In this document: positions 49,672 through 50,207 of the stretch, piece after piece
Numbering within the stretch: position 1 is the stretch's first letter
Layout: each line of letters starts with the position of its first letter
NCBI GenBank assembly: GCA_031374735.1
Contig: JANMGQ010000255.1
Coordinates: forward strand, 1-50,207
Direction: 5' to 3'
DNA from: JABFRJ01 sp031374735
GTDB lineage: Bacteria > Pseudomonadota > Alphaproteobacteria > Rhizobiales > Hyphomicrobiaceae
DNA: 50,207 bases
Position numbers and translations under genes: made by a program
The notes under the pieces: model-generated
Database searches by the model: none
Seen by the model: the letters and a program-made list of their open reading frames with translations, nothing else
Told to the model about the DNA's origin: nothing

Positions 49672-50207
49672 TTACCGCCCATCTTCAGGCAGCGTTCCAG
49701 GCGACGATCCATTTGGCCCGTCTTGGCGGCGCCGGAGCATCGCGGGTGATGGTGGGTGGTCCGGATTTACCGTCGGCGGCGGGCGCCGAATTGAGGCTGT
49801 GACGCTGCCGCTCTTGGGAGCGGCGCATTATTGTGCGCGGAACGGGTACGTTCGCAGCCCCATCTTGAGTTCCGGTCCTCGGAAGAAGCACCACAGAAAG
49901 CTGACGGAGTGTGTTCCATCGTGATGGGCTAGGTGCAGACGGAGACAATGGCGATCTTGGCAGCAAGGGACGGCAGCTCTGACCAGCTGCGGACGTCGCG
50001 CCTGATGCAGGCAATTGATGCGCACTTAGGCGAAAAAATGGTGGGTGTCCCGAATTACTGTCTAGTCCGAAGTTCCCCGGCTCAAAAAGCGAACGCGCAC
50101 TGCTTTGCTTAAGCGCATCAAACGGTTCCGCGAATTCAGGCGTCTGCAATTGTACCCATGGAGTGCGTCAGTCCGACTCATGTGTGTCTGGCGCAAATCA
50201 TGATCAA
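49672..50207. other. Terminal 536 bp with no convincing gene
   Basis: Open frames on the minus strand (for example 49685-50149) lack a recognised domain. A small hairpin GCCGCTC-TTGG-GAGCGGC lies at 49807-49824. The stretch around 50041 (GGTGGGTGTCCCGAATTAC) has the look of insertion-sequence or relic DNA often found in these genomes. A short remnant of a transposon-type frame cannot be ruled out. Confidence 0.4.

Overview
The window is a GC-rich bacterial chromosome segment, most likely from an alphaproteobacterium of the Hyphomicrobiales (Rhizobiales) type. This is inferred from gene content: a mesaconyl-CoA hydratase of the ethylmalonyl-CoA pathway, a BcsS-type outer-membrane protein, Zur-ZnuC-ZnuB, a Coq10/RatA-like protein, many orphan solute-binding proteins and inverted pairs of GC-rich palindromic repeats. 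The genus cannot be fixed from the sequence alone.

Layout. 1-101 is the tail of a transposase cut by the window edge, followed by about 650 bp of relic DNA. 810-3242 holds a broken second copy of the end of ahcY, a higBA toxin-antitoxin pair and intact ahcY. 3356-4306 is an unrecognised gene. 4509-4661 is a folded RNA with an intrinsic terminator ahead of azlCD (branched-chain amino acid export). 5829-8546 has an EamA transporter, a GNAT acetyltransferase, a Coq10-like protein and BcsS. 8834-11059 is zur-znuC-znuB. 11121-11636 is a toxin-antitoxin pair whose ParE-like toxin is cut by a stop codon. 11672-16262 has ispG, a GT2 glycosyltransferase, mesaconyl-CoA hydratase and ccdA. 16457-19074 encodes a two-subunit molybdenum hydroxylase.

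19453-35570 looks like a catabolic and uptake island. A zinc alcohol dehydrogenase and a polysaccharide-deacetylase-fold hydrolase precede a complete branched-chain-amino-acid-type ABC transporter. A block on the opposite strand follows: a Bug-type binding protein, a peptide-type binding protein, DUF1028, a three-domain RidA fusion, an M20 carbamoylase/amidase, a ureohydrolase and an amidohydrolase, with a hydantoin/Asp-Glu racemase homologue diverging from it. The enzymes suggest stepwise opening and hydrolysis of a nitrogen-rich (ureido, guanidino or cyclic amide) compound; the substrate is not known.

35692-44090 is a one-carbon/oxalate region: an internal fragment of fhs, a brnT/XRE toxin-antitoxin pair, an AT-rich membrane-anchored orphan, intact fhs, a 10-formyl-THF hydrolase-like protein, formyl-CoA transferase (frc) flanked by two Uma2-fold proteins, a TIR/deoxyribosyltransferase-like small protein, and a PaiB-like flavin-binding protein. 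44490-49631 has a CelD/BcsL-type acetyltransferase coupled to a JmjC/cupin-like protein, an MFS transporter and a divergent peptide-type binding protein. The last 540 bp show no convincing gene.

The most striking pattern is that two unrelated toxin-antitoxin modules each lie between a one-carbon/methyl-cycle gene (ahcY, fhs) and a same-strand truncated copy of that same gene. The triple RidA fusion, the azlC leader RNA and the histidine-rich ZnuC are the next most interesting items.
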